From positions 1-64,000 of the forward strand of contig CAIOZF010000146.1 in NCBI GenBank assembly GCA_903862645.1: a stretch of DNA of 64,000 nt. Reading direction: 5' to 3'. A model generated the notes under the pieces. That model saw only the letters and a program-made list of their open reading frames with translations, had not been told where the DNA came from and did not search any database. The first letter of the stretch is position 1. Every line of letters begins with the position of its first letter. This document shows, piece by piece, positions 55,485 to 64,000 of this stretch. A program made the translations under genes and the position numbers. This DNA is from an uncultured Gammaproteobacteria bacterium. GTDB taxonomy: Bacteria > Pseudomonadota > Gammaproteobacteria > Pseudomonadales > Pseudohongiellaceae.

Positions 55485-57440
55485 TCACTGAGCGTTGGAA
55501 CCGAGTGCAGAGACCTCGTCGAAGGTCTCCGTGCGCGGCAACAGGTAAGCATCCAGAACTGCCCTGGCTACCGGAAAAGCCACCGAACCCCCGCCACCAC
55601 CATTCTCGACAAATACGGCAACAGCGATGCGGGACTGCTCCGAAGCATCGAATGCGATGAACATCGCGTGGGTGCGAAACTCTTCGGGCACCTCGGATTC
55701 ATCACGGTTACCGGCGCTGTCCACCTGGAACTGTACCACCTGCGCCGTTCCCGATTTGCCGCCCATCGGATACTCCAGAGGTCTGCCACTGTCGCGCAGC
55801 GTCGGGTAGGCCGAACCCTCATGACGACGATGCTCAGAATCGTAAGGTTTGTTGACAACTTCCACCATGGCGCTGCGCACGAGCTCAATCTGCTCCTGAG
55901 ACGGCAACAACTGCTTCGCTGCCGCCGTGTCCTCAAAAATCACATCGGTAATTTCACCGTCATTGCCGATCGTCCCGCGCAGCATGCGTGGCTGCTTGAG
56001 CACGCCATGATTGGCGATGGCGGCAGCCGCCGCCGCCATCTGCAGCGTCGTCGCCTGGAAGATGCCATTGCCGATACCCTCATAGGGCGTCTCTCCGGCA
56101 TACCAGACCTCGCCACGATTCTCCTGCTTCCAGGCAGTCGATGGCACGATACCGGCGCTAGCCTCGGGGATATCAATGGCAGCGTTGGCGCCGAAACCGA
56201 AGGTCAGCAGATAATCATGAATCCGGTCGATGCCCATCTCAACGGCAAGGGTATAAAAGTAGGTGTTGCAGGACTGATAGATCGCGCGACGCAGATCAAT
56301 AGCTCCGTGGCCACTCTTGTCCACCCACCAGGTCCAGTCGTAGTAGGGGCGCGAGCGACCCGGCAACCGGTAATAACCAGGATCATTGATCACCGTATCC
56401 GGCGTGATGACGCCATGGTAAAGACCACCGAGTCCTATGAAGGGTTTGATGGTAGAGCCTGGAATTCGCGAGGCTATAGCGCGATTGAAAAGCGGGGTAT
56501 GCCCGGTCTTGTTGAGTTCGGACAACTGCGCGCGACTGATGCCGGTCACAAACAGATTGGGGTCATAACCGGGCTTGCTGACCATCGCGAGCACACCGCC
56601 GGTCGCCGGATCGATGGCCACTACGGCACCACGATGCTCACCTAGCGCGCTTTCGGCCACTGCCTGCAGATAGTTGTCCATGTGCAACACGATGTCGCGA
56701 CCCGACACCGGATCGGTTCGATCCAGCACGCGCATGACCTGACCCCGATTGTTTTTTTCCACCGTCTCGTATCCGACCTGACCGTGGAGGAGGTCCTCGT
56801 AGGTTTTTTCAATACCGGTCTTGCCGATCTGGTTGGTACCTCGGTAATTGTTGCCCTCGTCTTCCGACATCGCCGCCAGCTCTTCTTTATTGATCTCAGA
56901 GACATACCCAAGCGCGTGAGCGGCAATTTCACGGAATGGATAATGACGCACCAGTTGCGCCTCGACTGCGATGCCCGGCAGCAGGTGCTGATTAACCGCA
57001 ATACTCGCAATCTCTTCTTCGCTCAACTGATAACGCAATGGCACCGAGGTATGGGGAACCGCTCTTCGACTCTGGCGGGTGCGATACTGTTCAATGTCGT
57101 CGTCGCTCAGGTTGATAGTCGCGCGCAACAATTCCAGCGAGGCGTCGAGATCGACCGCAGTCTCTCTCACTATGGTGAGGTTGAAGATGGGACGATTGTC
57201 GGCCATCAACTCACCGTTACGATCGAAGATCAGCCCACGGTTCGGCGAGACATACTGAGAGTGGAGACGATTGCCATCGGAGCGGGCGGCGAAGAAGTCG
57301 TAGCGGAAAATCTGTAGGTGAACTATCCAAGCGACGAGGATACTCAGCAGAACGAAGATGAGCACCCCGGCGACAATCATGCGCCTGTTGAATATCAGGG
57401 TCTCAGTCTCATGGTCATTCAGCTTGAACTTTTCTGCCAT
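55485..57440 (-). CDS. mrdA: Penicillin-binding protein 2 (elongasome transpeptidase)
   Basis: PBP2 crosslinks peptidoglycan and activates RodA. A single membrane helix is followed by the pedestal domain and the transpeptidase domain with S-x-x-K (GSTIKPF), SCN (YQSCNTYFYT) and KSGT (GGKSGTAQV). ATG 57440 has GAAGG upstream; the frame opens at 57506. 651 residues. It is directly followed by rodA. Confidence 0.96.
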   Translation of the reverse strand: MAEKFKLNDHETETLIFNRRMIVAGVLIFVLLSILVAWIVHLQIFRYDFFAARSDGNRLHSQYVSPNRGLIFDRNGELMADNRPIFNLTIVRETAVDLDASLELLRATINLSDDDIEQYRTRQSRRAVPHTSVPLRYQLSEEEIASIAVNQHLLPGIAVEAQLVRHYPFREIAAHALGYVSEINKEELAAMSEDEGNNYRGTNQIGKTGIEKTYEDLLHGQVGYETVEKNNRGQVMRVLDRTDPVSGRDIVLHMDNYLQAVAESALGEHRGAVVAIDPATGGVLAMVSKPGYDPNLFVTGISRAQLSELNKTGHTPLFNRAIASRIPGSTIKPFIGLGGLYHGVITPDTVINDPGYYRLPGRSRPYYDWTWWVDKSGHGAIDLRRAIYQSCNTYFYTLAVEMGIDRIHDYLLTFGFGANAAIDIPEASAGIVPSTAWKQENRGEVWYAGETPYEGIGNGIFQATTLQMAAAAAAIANHGVLKQPRMLRGTIGNDGEITDVIFEDTAAAKQLLPSQEQIELVRSAMVEVVNKPYDSEHRRHEGSAYPTLRDSGRPLEYPMGGKSGTAQVVQFQVDSAGNRDESEVPEEFRTHAMFIAFDASEQSRIAVAVFVENGGGGGSVAFPVARAVLDAYLLPRTETFDEVSALGSNAQ

Positions 57441-57560
57441 ACTGCCTTCAATAGTTCCCTTAGGAATACCGCAGAGAGTAGCCCTGCGGTTTGCTGATGA
57501 TTTCATTGTAAGACAATCAATTTCTAATTTAGTTTAATACCATCGCGATCTCTGACACTG

Positions 57561-58031
57561 TCAGGCCCGATGATAAGGATGCGCGTTGAGCACGCTCCAG
57601 ATACGGTAGATCTGTTCGGCAACGAGGATTCTAACCAATGGGTGCGGCAATGTTAACGCCGACAACGACCATTGCTCATCCGCCCGCTGCAAACATGCCT
57701 TATCGAGGCCGTCCGGCCCACCTACGAACAACACGATATTGTGTCCTTCCATGCGAATGGCATCCACTCGCTTTGCCATTGCCTCGGTACTCAGCGTCTT
57801 CCCTTGCACATCGAGTGCAATCACGTGATCGCCGGGCCGCACTCTGGCCAGCAATGCATCGCTCTCTTTGCGCATCGCCTGACCTATATCGAGGCCCTTG
57901 CCGCGTTTTCCCAACGGCACCTCTGTCACACTGAGCGCAAAATCCGCAGGCAACCGCTTGCTGTATTCCGCAATCCCTTCCTCCACCCAGGAAGGCATGC
58001 GGGTACCAACGGTGAGGAGATTAATCTTCAT
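57561..58031 (-). CDS. rlmH: 23S rRNA (pseudouridine1915-N3)-methyltransferase RlmH
   Basis: RlmH methylates the pseudouridine made by RluD, which is also in this window. The SPOUT fold shows LFVGGPDGL and the C-terminal knot LTLPHPLVRILVAEQIYRIW ending in HPYHR. ATG 58031 gives 156 residues, as in E. coli (155); the gene overlaps the rsfS end by 11 bases. The longer frame is a shadow of rsfS. Confidence 0.96.
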   Translation of the reverse strand: MKINLLTVGTRMPSWVEEGIAEYSKRLPADFALSVTEVPLGKRGKGLDIGQAMRKESDALLARVRPGDHVIALDVQGKTLSTEAMAKRVDAIRMEGHNIVLFVGGPDGLDKACLQRADEQWSLSALTLPHPLVRILVAEQIYRIWSVLNAHPYHRA

Positions 58032-58407
58032 CCCTGGTCTTCGCCTTTGCCCTGGGCTTGCCCTCGACAGCCACAGGCACAGTGGAATCGAAATTCCACA
58101 AATCTTCCAGACTGTAAAGAGCACGAGTCCGAGCCAGCATGATATGCACCACGACGCCGCCGAGATCCACCAGAATCCATTCGGCTTGTTCCCTGCCTTC
58201 CTCGCCCACCACACGCTGACCACTCGCCTTGATCTGTCTGCTCAGTTCATCCGCCATGGACCGAAGGTGGGTGGTAGAGGTGCCAGTCACGATGATCATG
58301 TAGTCGGTGATCTGTGTCAGCTTCTGCACGTTCAGGCAGAGGATGTCCTGGCCTTTGATATCTTCAATCGCCTTTATTGCCATAACCGATAATTGTGTTG
58401 TATTCAA
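58021..58407 (-). CDS. rsfS: Ribosomal silencing factor RsfS
   Basis: RsfS binds L14 to block subunit joining in starvation. The family sequence DIKGQDILCLNVQ, TDYMIIVTGTSTTHLRSMAD and WILVDLGGVVVHIML is present. 128 residues with a basic tail. A tandem repeat lies upstream between it and nadD, and it overlaps rlmH. Confidence 0.95.
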   Translation of the reverse strand: MNTTQLSVMAIKAIEDIKGQDILCLNVQKLTQITDYMIIVTGTSTTHLRSMADELSRQIKASGQRVVGEEGREQAEWILVDLGGVVVHIMLARTRALYSLEDLWNFDSTVPVAVEGKPRAKAKTRDED

Positions 58408-58440
58408 ACTGTCGTAATCCTTATGTAGTCTCGCGGTATT

Positions 58441-58493
58441 TTTAAAACGGTCAAATTCTTTAAAACGATCAAATTCTTTAAACGATCAAAACC
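58441..58493. repeat. Three-copy 18-bp tandem repeat upstream of rsfS
   Basis: The unit TTTAAAACGATCAAATTC occurs at 58441-58458 (one G for A), 58459-58476 (exact) and 58477-58493 (one A short, altered end). It occupies most of the nadD-rsfS gap, in the rsfS leader. The third copy ends 6 bases before the nadD stop. Confidence 0.85.
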
Positions 58494-58499
58494 TTCTAC

Positions 58500-59192
58500 T
58501 CAGTCCTGCGCATAGAGGCCATGTGCCCGGATATAGTTCGCTACGGCTGCAGGCACCAGGGTCCTTGCTCCACTATGAAGGCGTAACTCCTCACGCACCT
58601 GAGTGGAGGAGATATCCCATTGCAGCGTATTCAACAACAGGATCCCTCCCTGCGGTTGTGCACACAACTTTTCTGCAGAGGCAACCTGGCGCTGCTGCAT
58701 TTCAACCCTGAGCGACGCAGGCAATTCTAGCGACACGCCCGGCCTGCTCACGACGAGCACATTGGCCAAAGTGAAGATATCCTGCCAGCGATGCCAGCCG
58801 GTGAACCCCGCAAAGGCATCAGATCCCACAATCAACACCAGCACCGCTGATGTGCACTCCGCTCGTAGCGATTCCAGTGTCTCTACCGTGTAGGAAACCC
58901 GGGGTCGCAGACACTCCCGGTCATCGACAATAAGGCGAGCATCGTCGAGTGCCGCCAGGCGCAACATATCGAGTCGCTCCTGCACCGAGGCTGCGGCGGG
59001 TCCACGATGATTCGGCAGATGGCAAGGAATCAATCGCAGTGCGTCCAGCGTCAGGGCTTGCAGTGCTGCGACCGCCACCGCAACGTGGCCGTTATGAACT
59101 GGATCAAACATGCCCCCCATAACGCCGATGCGTCGCAGCGGTTGGTGCCCCATTTTCAGACCTGCCGCCTGCACTGTATTCTCCTCTGCCAT
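58500..59192 (-). CDS. nadD: Nicotinate-mononucleotide adenylyltransferase NadD
   Basis: It adenylates nicotinate mononucleotide before NadE. GVMGGMFDPVHNGHVAVAVA carries the nucleotidyltransferase GxFxPxHxGH motif, and ISSTQVREEL the second motif. 230 residues; Met14 (MGHQPLRR) could be an alternative start. Between proA and rsfS, as in Pseudomonas. Confidence 0.95.
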   Translation of the reverse strand: MAEENTVQAAGLKMGHQPLRRIGVMGGMFDPVHNGHVAVAVAALQALTLDALRLIPCHLPNHRGPAAASVQERLDMLRLAALDDARLIVDDRECLRPRVSYTVETLESLRAECTSAVLVLIVGSDAFAGFTGWHRWQDIFTLANVLVVSRPGVSLELPASLRVEMQQRQVASAEKLCAQPQGGILLLNTLQWDISSTQVREELRLHSGARTLVPAAVANYIRAHGLYAQD

Positions 59193-59204
59193 TCACCGCG
59201 CAGC

Positions 59205-60485
59205 TTACTGCCGGATATGCCCATCACCGAGGACGATGTATTTCTGGGACGTCAGCCCCTCCAGTCCGACTGGACCGCGCGCATGCAGTTTGTCGGTTGA
59301 AATGCCGATCTCTGCCCCCAGCCCGTATTCAAAGCCGTCGGCAAATCGCGTCGAGGCGTTGACCATCACAGAACTGGAATCCACTTCGCGCAGGAAACGC
59401 TGAGCACGCCCGATATCTTCAGTGATGATCGCTTCGGTGTGCGCAGAACTGTAACGGGCTATGTGCGCCATCGCCTCATCCAGATCAGCAACCACGCGAA
59501 TCGATAGGATGGGAGCAAGATACTCGGTACCCCAATCTTCTTCGCTGGCCGGCAGTACATCATCGAGCAACGCCATGGTCTTCGCGCAGCCCCGCATTTC
59601 TACTCCAGCAGCACGATACGCAACGGCCAGTCTCGGCAATACAGTGGCGGCCACCGCTTCTGCCACCAGCAAGGACTCCATGGTGTTGCAGGTACCATAA
59701 CGATGAGTCTTGGCATTCACGGCGACCTTGACCGCTTTGTCCATATCCGCACGGTCATCAATATAAACGTGGCAATTGCCATCGAGGTGTTTGATCACTG
59801 GCACTCGCGCTTCGTTGCTGATGCGCTCGACAAGGGACTTGCCACCGCGTGGGACGATCACATCCACATAGGCAGGCATGGTAATGAGCCTGCCGACCGC
59901 CGCTCTATCCGTCGTCGCTACCACCTGCACGGCGTGCTCGCTGATGCCGGACACACGCAGGCCCTCGGCGATACAGAAAGCGATCGCCTGGTTGGAATGA
60001 ATAGCCTCCGAACCGCCGCGCAGAATCACCGCGTTGCCGGACTTCAGGCACAAACTCGCCGCCTCACACGTCACATTCGGGCGTGATTCATAAATGATGC
60101 CGACTACACCCAATGGCACACGCATCTTGCCGACCTGAATTCCAGACGGGCGAAAACGCATGTCGGTGATCTCACCAACGGGGTCCGGCAAATCGGCGAC
60201 CTGACGCAGCCCCTCGATCATGCCGTCGATGCGACTCGGAGTCAGCTCAAGCCGATCCAGCATCGCGGCATCAAGACCCTTCTCACGGCCAGCCGCTAGA
60301 TCACGCTGATTCGCGAGAGCGAGCTGGCCCCGGTGCCGCTGAATACTTTCAGCCATGGCCAGCAACGCTGCATTTTTCTGCGCCGTGGTCGCCCGCGCCG
60401 TAACGCGTGCCGCAGCCCGAGCCTGTTGGCCGAGCGTGGTCATATAGGTCGCGATGTCAGTGTCACTATCCAGATTTGTTGCCAT
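59205..60485 (-). CDS. proA: Gamma-glutamyl phosphate reductase
   Basis: Second step of proline synthesis. [37 protein letters not shown] and [11 protein letters not shown] with the catalytic Cys are present. 426 residues. It is preceded by a TATAAT promoter and followed 12 bases later by nadD. Confidence 0.97.
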   Translation of the reverse strand: MATNLDSDTDIATYMTTLGQQARAAARVTARATTAQKNAALLAMAESIQRHRGQLALANQRDLAAGREKGLDAAMLDRLELTPSRIDGMIEGLRQVADLPDPVGEITDMRFRPSGIQVGKMRVPLGVVGIIYESRPNVTCEAASLCLKSGNAVILRGGSEAIHSNQAIAFCIAEGLRVSGISEHAVQVVATTDRAAVGRLITMPAYVDVIVPRGGKSLVERISNEARVPVIKHLDGNCHVYIDDRADMDKAVKVAVNAKTHRYGTCNTMESLLVAEAVAATVLPRLAVAYRAAGVEMRGCAKTMALLDDVLPASEEDWGTEYLAPILSIRVVADLDEAMAHIARYSSAHTEAIITEDIGRAQRFLREVDSSSVMVNASTRFADGFEYGLGAEIGISTDKLHARGPVGLEGLTSQKYIVLGDGHIRQ

Positions 60486-60549
60486 TACTCGATCCTAACC
60501 CCACTCCTGCCAGGAAAAATTGCCAGGAGCCGCGTCCTGAAAGGGGCGC

Positions 60550-60579
60550 ATTATAGCCTCGCTGCGGGGGCACAGACAA
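60550..60579 (-). promoter_or_regulatory. Candidate proA promoter
   Basis: -35 TTGTCT (60574-60579), 18-base spacer, perfect -10 TATAAT (60550-60555) and a GCGCCCC discriminator. It resembles the other TATAATGCGC promoters of this window (rRNA, rluD). Confidence 0.55.
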
Positions 60580-60597
60580 AATATAAAGGGCACGACA

Positions 60598-60996
60598 TCA
60601 AATATCGTTTTGCAGGCTCATTTCGGCAGGATATGGCCGCATGTTCCAGGAATCCCGGATTTAGTCATTGGGGTTACGGCGAAAATGGTGAGTGAGCAGA
60701 GTGATGGGCACGAACAGGGGGACCTGGCCGCGCAGGTATTGGCCGATGGATTCGCTGAGTTCGGCCTTGTCGTCCGCATCCAGCTGATGCTTCAGATACC
60801 CTTGCATGTGCTGCAGCACGGAGTCGCCCAGGCGACCCTCCTTCTCAACAGGCAGATCGGGGAAATTCTTCATGAGCGTCTTCTCGATATAGGAATCCAG
60901 TTGATGCTGGCCATCGAAGCGCACCTTCTCGCCGAGCAAGCAACTACTCATACCTACTGGAATCCGGACCGCTTCTACTGTCGCCACTGTTGTCAC
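60598..60996 (-). pseudogene. Collapsed DUF523-DUF1722 (YbgA/TudS-like fusion) gene
   Basis: Family members are about 310-320 residues: a DUF523 domain (2-thiouracil desulfurase-like) fused to DUF1722. Here an open frame holds the DUF523 start (VGMSSCLLGEKVRFDGQHQ), then jumps to FPDLPVEKEGRLGDSVL from the domain junction, then to HMQGYLKHQLDADDKAELSE of late DUF1722. Two in-frame deletions of about 100 and 70 residues are implied. TAA at 60661-60663 falls at a Tyr position; beyond it the frame continues IRDSWNMRPYPAEMSLQNDI to TGA 60598-60600, a normal family ending. Almost certainly nonfunctional. Confidence 0.75.
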
Positions 60997-61031
60997 TCAT
61001 CCTCCCGCTCCCCGCGCTCACTCTAGGATGA

Positions 61032-61526
61032 TTATGGAACTACTGTGTTGCTCATCTGATTGGGCTCGCTGGCCCAGTACTCCACAATCTTGTCTACCTC
61101 GGCACGGAATGCCGGGGCGTAGTTCTCGCGGGATGAGGCCCAGAGGTCACGTATGCTCTTGACGCGCATGCTGCTGCGCCAGCGATCCATGCGTGGCTCA
61201 AACTCCGTTCGATCAAACAGCCCCTGCTGGAACTGATAGTAAGAGTTCTCCCACTCCCGCCAGTTACCCGCCATAAAGTAAGCTTGCATGACTCTCTCGC
61301 CTGGCTCCAGCGGCACGCCGGCGTTGACCTTGGCAATCGTCATCGCGAGAGCCATCTCATTGGTGACCCATTCCGAGAACATCATCTGTTTTGCCGAGAT
61401 GGAGTCACGCGTCTGCGAGCGCATCATGTTCGTATTCTGCCGCACCTCCATGCCCAGAAATATAATGCCCATGATGACAGCGATGCTAGACAGCAGGTTC
61501 ATCCAGTCACTAACTTTAGTTCCCAT
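61032..61526 (-). CDS. Hypothetical single-pass membrane protein
   Basis: A 164-residue protein with one N-terminal helix (LLSSIAVIMGIIFLGMEV) then RQNTNMMRSQTRDSISAKQM and a Trp/Tyr-rich helical domain. It belongs to a group of N-terminally anchored proteins with RQNTxxxR found in many marine bacteria, of unknown function. No partner is evident; it sits between the broken YbgA-like gene and a GIY-YIG gene. Confidence 0.65.
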   Translation of the reverse strand: MGTKVSDWMNLLSSIAVIMGIIFLGMEVRQNTNMMRSQTRDSISAKQMMFSEWVTNEMALAMTIAKVNAGVPLEPGERVMQAYFMAGNWREWENSYYQFQQGLFDRTEFEPRMDRWRSSMRVKSIRDLWASSRENYAPAFRAEVDKIVEYWASEPNQMSNTVVP

Positions 61527-61545
61527 AAATCAGTCCTTACTGTTT

Positions 61546-61851
61546 TTAATAAGTGTTCAGCTCCAGCTCTCCGGCTATCAACCGCTGTTTCTGGTGTTTT
61601 GGCAGGCGCTTGATCCTGCACTCCAGCACCGACGCCTGCGAACGATCCGCCGCTGCCATCTGATAAACCAGTTGCAGGGGGCCTCTGCCCCGCAGATAAC
61701 GCGCACCACGCGGAGCACCCTGCTGATGCTCGAGAAGCCTGCGCTCCACGTCGGTAGAAATGCCGGTGTACAGTGTCCCATCACCACAAAGGATCAGATA
61801 CACGAACCATGGTGACGAGATGCCGCTGTCCGATCCACCATCAACTGTCAT
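61546..61851 (-). CDS. GIY-YIG endonuclease-fold protein (UPF0213/YhbQ-like)
   Basis: The GIY-YIG core is WFVYLILCGDGTLYTGISTD with Arg in DVERRLLEHQQG, and ASVLECRIKRLPKHQKQRLI, as in YhbQ. About 100 residues. ATG 61851 is near the family start; 61863 is an alternative. Its start overlaps the 3' end of the upstream MBL gene. Confidence 0.88.
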   Translation of the reverse strand: MTVDGGSDSGISSPWFVYLILCGDGTLYTGISTDVERRLLEHQQGAPRGARYLRGRGPLQLVYQMAAADRSQASVLECRIKRLPKHQKQRLIAGELELNTY

Positions 61852-62746
61852 CTTTTGTAGCATCCTGCAACGCCGCGGCGGGGGACATGTGCCAGCGCCC
61901 CTCGGAATTCACCACACTGCCATCCTCTTCGAGTTTCAGCAGATGAGCAAGCAGTGTGCGCTGCGCCCATGGCAATAGATGTGCCGGCACGTCGTCGTAC
62001 ACCCCGGGAGTAAGCGTCTCCAGGGCGACCTCTCCTCCAAGGCGGCTCATGCTGCTCAACACGGTGACTACCTTCTTCTCTCGACGCAGACGATGGCGGA
62101 TCAGGGTCTCGATGGCCGTAGGCGGGTCGGTCATCACTTTGCCGTGGCCCGGGGCGAGCGCGCGCAAGGGCAAAGACTGCAGTCGTCGCAGGGACTCCAG
62201 ATAGTGGGTCATGTTGCCATCCGGAGGCAGGATCACCGGGGTGGTCCCTTCCAGCACATGATCTCCGGTGAAGAGCATACCTTCCTCCTCCAGAAGCAGG
62301 CACAAGTGGTTGGAGGCATGACCGGGCGTATGAATCAGTCGCACACGAAACTCTCCGCAGTCGATGCGCTCTCCGTCAAGATAGAGCCGGGTCGGGACAA
62401 AAGTCTGATCATGGTCGCCCATACCGGACATGGGCAGAGGTGGCGCAAGTCCGATCATTTGCGCACCGGTCCGTGCCTGCAGCATGGCGCTCCCCGGCGC
62501 GTGGTCGCCATGGGTATGCGTGACAAAGATCCACTCGAGCGGTCTGCCGTCCAGAATCGCCAGCAAAGTCTCGATATGTAGAGTATCCGCAGGTCCGGGA
62601 TCGATGATGGCGACGCGTTCCGTACCCAGCAGATAACTGTTAGTCCCTGGACCTGTCATCAGGCTAGCGTTGCGAGCCAGCACACGTCGCACCTGTACAC
62701 GGCCACTGCCGATGGGTTGAGCCTCGCCCACTTTCAAATCTGACAT
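61841..62746 (-). CDS. MBL-fold metallo-hydrolase (LACTB2-like)
   Basis: The metallo-beta-lactamase motif THTHGDHAPG (HxHxDH) binds two metals, with LIHTPGHASNHLCLLLE and FTGDHVLEG giving the remaining ligands. The C-terminal winged-helix segment resembles LACTB2-type hydrolases/RNases. ATG 62746 is chosen as GAGG lies 8 bases upstream. 301 residues; substrate unknown. Confidence 0.87.
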   Translation of the reverse strand: MSDLKVGEAQPIGSGRVQVRRVLARNASLMTGPGTNSYLLGTERVAIIDPGPADTLHIETLLAILDGRPLEWIFVTHTHGDHAPGSAMLQARTGAQMIGLAPPLPMSGMGDHDQTFVPTRLYLDGERIDCGEFRVRLIHTPGHASNHLCLLLEEEGMLFTGDHVLEGTTPVILPPDGNMTHYLESLRRLQSLPLRALAPGHGKVMTDPPTAIETLIRHRLRREKKVVTVLSSMSRLGGEVALETLTPGVYDDVPAHLLPWAQRTLLAHLLKLEEDGSVVNSEGRWHMSPAAALQDATKDDS

Positions 62747-63084
62747 CAGTCGCGCCTCATTCGCCGCCAGCGGCCTGTAACGGGAGCGGGCATGATAGCC
62801 CGTTTGCCTGCCAGCGAAAACCGCGTCCGAACCACCCGCCACCCTGCCTGCCGATGCCCTCCCACCACCTCCGGGGCGCAACGCAACACTAGATTTCAAG
62901 GTCATTTCAGGATATAAAGTGCGCCTTTTAAAATTACATGCGCGCATCCATTTTGATCCACTTCCTTGCCCTCAGCGCTTGCCCCCAGCGCTACCAGATT
63001 CGCCCAGGGCTTAGACGCGGTAGATGATTCGTCGCGCATCTTCAGCAAATTCAGCAACACTCCAAAGCCAGCAAGGTAGCGACG
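62747..63084. other. Divergent intergenic region, MBL gene and serA-like gene
   Basis: This 338-base gap has no gene. A perfect stem CGGGC-ATGATA-GCCCG (62787-62802) covers a possible leftward -10 (TATCAT) for the MBL gene. A/T-rich sequence (62910-62940) ahead of the serA-like start may hold its promoter, but no hexamer pair is convincing. Confidence 0.4.
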
Positions 63085-64000
63085 ATGTTCAAGATTCAGA
63101 CATTCAACCAGATTTCCAGCAAAGGCCTCGTGCGTTTCCCCGGCACTTATGAGGTGGGCCCGGGCATAGCCCACTCCGATGCCATCCTGGTGCGCAGTCA
63201 CAAACTGCAGGACAGCGACGTCAATCCGAACCTCAAGGCTGTAGCCCGTGCTGGCGCCGGCGTCAACAACGTCCCGGTTGCCGGTTATACCGAGAAGGGC
63301 ATCGTCGTGTTCAACACCCCTGGCGCCAACGCCAATGCGGTAAAAGAGCTGGTGCTGTGTGGCCTGCTGCTATCCTCGCGCGGCATTCTGCCGGGCATCG
63401 CCTACGTGAACTCTCTCATCGACATGAAAGACAATGCCGCGATGTCAAAGCTGCTGGAGCAGGAGAAGATCCGCTTCAAGGGCGGCGAGATCGCCGGCAA
63501 GACACTGGGCATCATCGGCCTGGGCGCCATTGGCTCACTGGTTGCAGAAATGGCCATCGACTTGGGCATGACAGTGCTTGGCTATGACCCGGCATTGTCC
63601 GTAGATGCCGCCTGGCGCCTGCCGAATCAAGTACGCAAGATCGAGAACGTCACCGCACTGCTGGCCAACTCGGATTTCGTGACTCTGCACCTGCCGGTCA
63701 TGGAAGCCACCCGCAATCTGATCGACGCCAATATGGTTGCCGCCATGAAGCCGGGGCTGTGCCTGCTGAACTTCTCGCGTGACGAGATCGTCAATACCGA
63801 TGCCATCGTCGCCGGTCTGAACAGCAAGCAGCTGCGTGTGTATGTGGCAGACTTTCCGTGCGCGGAACTGATCGGTCGCGACAACGTGATCCTGATGCCA
63901 CACATCGGTGCCAGTACCGACGAGGCCGAGGACAATTGTGCAGTGATGGCAGCCGATCAGCTGATGGATTTCCTGGAAAATGGCAACATCAGGAATTCAG
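63085..64000 (+). CDS. serA: D-3-phosphoglycerate dehydrogenase (SerA-like), 3' end outside the window
   Basis: It oxidises 3-phosphoglycerate in serine synthesis. ATG 63085 has AAGG upstream. The substrate domain begins MFKIQTFNQISSKGLVRFPG with VARAGAGVNNVPV (catalytic Arg), the NAD domain has LGIIGLGAIGSLVAE, and PHIGASTDEAEDN holds the catalytic His. About 305 residues are in the window; a C-terminal ACT domain would lie beyond the right edge. Confidence 0.88.
   Translation, partial: MFKIQTFNQISSKGLVRFPGTYEVGPGIAHSDAILVRSHKLQDSDVNPNLKAVARAGAGVNNVPVAGYTEKGIVVFNTPGANANAVKELVLCGLLLSSRGILPGIAYVNSLIDMKDNAAMSKLLEQEKIRFKGGEIAGKTLGIIGLGAIGSLVAEMAIDLGMTVLGYDPALSVDAAWRLPNQVRKIENVTALLANSDFVTLHLPVMEATRNLIDANMVAAMKPGLCLLNFSRDEIVNTDAIVAGLNSKQLRVYVADFPCAELIGRDNVILMPHIGASTDEAEDNCAVMAADQLMDFLENGNIRNS

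Noticed and set aside
1-64000. Mobile elements, CRISPR arrays, prophage genes or tRNA genes
   Set aside because: I saw no transposase, integrase, phage structural gene, direct-repeat array with spacers, or tRNA cloverleaf. The islands of unusual genes lack terminal repeats or attachment sites.

Overview
The window is chromosomal DNA from a gammaproteobacterium with moderately high GC. Its gene order follows a Pseudomonas-like backbone: rrn promoter - msrQ - msrP - pssA - ilv genes; clpB - pgeF - rluD - bamD - pilS - pilR - thiO - fimT; miaB - phoH - ybeY - corC - lptE - holA; lipA - lipB - ybeD - dacA - rlpA - rodA - mrdA - rlmH - rsfS - nadD - proA. Proteins such as the class II ketol-acid reductoisomerase with IlvY, and the accessory gene content, suggest a marine lineage (Cellvibrionales/OMG-like) rather than Pseudomonas itself; that placement is inference. 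I see no prophage, insertion sequence, CRISPR array or tRNA gene.

Layout. 1-300: leftward tandem rRNA promoters with a boxA; the 16S gene should lie just outside the left edge. 0.3-8.4 kb: periplasmic methionine sulfoxide repair (msrPQ), phosphatidylserine synthase, and branched-chain amino acid synthesis. ilvY and ilvC are divergent around a palindromic operator; ilvC and ilvIH converge on a shared terminator. ilvIH has a long structured leader with a candidate Ile/Leu/Val-rich leader peptide. 8.4-19.8 kb: clpB with a sigma-32-like promoter, pgeF, rluD, bamD, gmhA, nadE and the pilS/pilR pair, where pilR is interrupted by two in-frame stops. 19.8-24.1 kb: thiO, fimT and an inverted pilV-pilW-pilX block without fimU, pilY1 or pilE. 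24.2-34.2 kb: a TauE/SafE permease, a PhoPQ-like two-component system with a PepSY protein, a glycine-zipper envelope protein, a membrane-anchored cold-shock protein, slyX, a fatty acid desaturase, a TlpA-like thioredoxin, srkA, an aminotransferase and a DUF1820 protein. 34.4-42.5 kb: miaB, phoH-ybeY-corC, lptE-holA-fadE. 42.5-49.9 kb: a more variable island with a DUF4404 protein, an interrupted unknown gene, a divergent membrane nucleotidyl cyclase, a flavoprotein, a GST, a class V aminotransferase and a cyclophilin. 49.9-60.5 kb: lipoate synthesis and the elongasome/cell-wall cluster through nadD and proA. 60.6-64 kb: a collapsed DUF523-DUF1722 gene, small unknown genes, an MBL hydrolase and the start of a serA-like gene that runs off the right edge.

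The most notable signals are: (i) five in-frame TAA/TAG codons in otherwise recognisable genes (pilR twice, pilV, an unknown gene, a DUF1722 gene), none accompanied by a frameshift, pointing to ongoing gene decay (especially of type IV pili) or to sequence error; (ii) the ilvI leader, where Ile-Ile-Val codons of a small ORF form one arm of an inverted repeat; (iii) a class III cyclase-like protein lacking the catalytic Asn; (iv) a fusion of membrane segments to a cold-shock domain. All functional calls rest on reading the sequence and on family knowledge; no database search was run.
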